From assembly GCA_009699825.1 (NCBI GenBank), contig WLNM01000088.1, positions 1 through 5,011 on the forward strand: DNA of 5,011 nucleotides, written 5' to 3'. The position numbers and the translations under genes are program-made. The notes beneath the pieces were generated by a model. That model had not been told where the DNA came from, searched no databases, and worked only from the letters and a program-made list of their open reading frames with translations. Source of the DNA: Actinomycetota bacterium (GTDB taxonomy: Bacteria > Actinomycetota > Actinomycetes > Nanopelagicales > Nanopelagicaceae). How positions within the stretch are numbered: position 1 is the stretch's first letter; each line of letters begins with the position of its first letter. Below, one piece after another: positions 4,664 to 5,011 of the stretch.

Positions 4664-5011
4664 GAGAGCGTTAAATTCTTTGGACCATATCTCCCAACGC
4701 CATTGCTCAACAATCCAATTGCGGCCAGCAGACCCCATTTCAGATGCGCGCAAAGAGTCACTACAAATATGAATTACGGCTTCTGCAATCTGCTTAACAT
4801 CAGTCCCATCAACACATAAGCCCGTAATTCCCTCACGAACAGCGTCGGGTGCCCCTCCTGAATTTCCTGCAATCACAGGAAGACCGCACGCGCTTGCTTC
4901 AAGATAAACAATTCCAAGACCTTCAACCTCTAATCCAAAAAATCTTGATCTAGATGGCATTGCGAATACATCTGCAGCGGATAAGAAATTAGGAAGTTTT
5001 TCGTACAGGAC
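4649..5011 (-). CDS. pimB: GT4-family glycosyltransferase, PimB-like mannosyltransferase (C-terminal part)
   Basis: The frame is open from the window edge, so the gene extends beyond 5011. An internal ATG at 4960 is not a real start, because the 17 upstream codons (reading LYEKLPNFLSAADVFAMPS across that Met) are clearly family sequence. The visible 120 residues form most of the nucleotide-sugar-binding half of a GT-B enzyme: LSAADVFAMPSRSR, then the E-x7-E motif within EVEGLGIVYLEA, followed by ACGLPVIAGNSGGAPDAV and GITGLCVDG. They closely resemble the corresponding part of the mycobacterial and corynebacterial PimB', which adds mannose from GDP-mannose to phosphatidylinositol mannoside on the cytosolic face of the membrane. 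The position facing fadD15 matches Rv2188c. Another GT4 mannosyl- or glucosyltransferase cannot be ruled out from one third of the protein. It converges on the response regulator, with stop codons overlapping by 15 bases. Confidence 0.88.
   Translation of the reverse strand, partial: VLYEKLPNFLSAADVFAMPSRSRFFGLEVEGLGIVYLEASACGLPVIAGNSGGAPDAVREGITGLCVDGTDVKQIAEAVIHICSDSLRASEMGSAGRNWIVEQWRWEIWSKEFNALLVSQ

Noticed and set aside
4649..4960. A complete 103-residue protein starting at ATG 4960
   Set aside because: The frame continues upstream to the window edge with strongly GT4-like residues, so this is an internal Met of a longer gene.

Overview
The window looks like a compact, gene-dense piece of a low-GC actinobacterial chromosome, with G+C in the low 40s by eye. 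The gene order and protein types recall small-genome freshwater Actinobacteria (Nanopelagicales/acI-like). That taxonomic guess is an inference from gene order, AT-rich codon use and apparently leaderless genes, not from a marker gene.

Layout, left to right. (1) The 3' end of an unidentified + strand gene (3-95), whose stop overlaps the stop of the next gene. (2) A minus-strand PlsC-type lysophospholipid acyltransferase (92-787). (3) A short divergent intergenic region with a perfect 12-bp palindrome (820-831). (4) A small acidic + strand protein of unknown function (873-1148). (5) A minus-strand SRPBCC-fold lipid-binding-type protein (1167-1610). (6) A 66-bp divergent promoter region. (7) A + strand FadD15-type long-chain acyl-CoA synthetase (1677-3467). 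(8) A minimal DesK/NarL-type histidine kinase (3468-4043), starting on the very next codon after the fadD stop and in the same frame. (9) A LuxR/NarL-type response regulator (4040-4663) with an ATGA overlap. (10) The C-terminal third of a minus-strand GT4 mannosyltransferase resembling PimB (4649-5011, continuing past the window).

The set plsC, SRPBCC protein, fadD15 and pimB matches, from memory, the Mycobacterium tuberculosis Rv2182c-Rv2185c-Rv2187-Rv2188c neighbourhood, including the divergent SRPBCC/fadD pair and the minus-strand mannosyltransferase facing fadD. The block therefore looks like an ancestral actinobacterial module for phospholipid acylation, fatty-acid activation and phosphatidylinositol mannoside assembly. 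The main novelty is a stripped-down two-component system, without an input domain or membrane segment, inserted between fadD and pimB and apparently cotranscribed with fadD. A plausible reading is a cytosolic regulatory switch tied to acyl-CoA or membrane lipid state, but nothing in the sequence proves the signal.

No stretch over about 300 bases lacks a gene. The only real intergenic spaces are 788-872, 1149-1166 and 1611-1676. No tRNA, rRNA, CRISPR, insertion sequence or convincing intrinsic terminator was seen.
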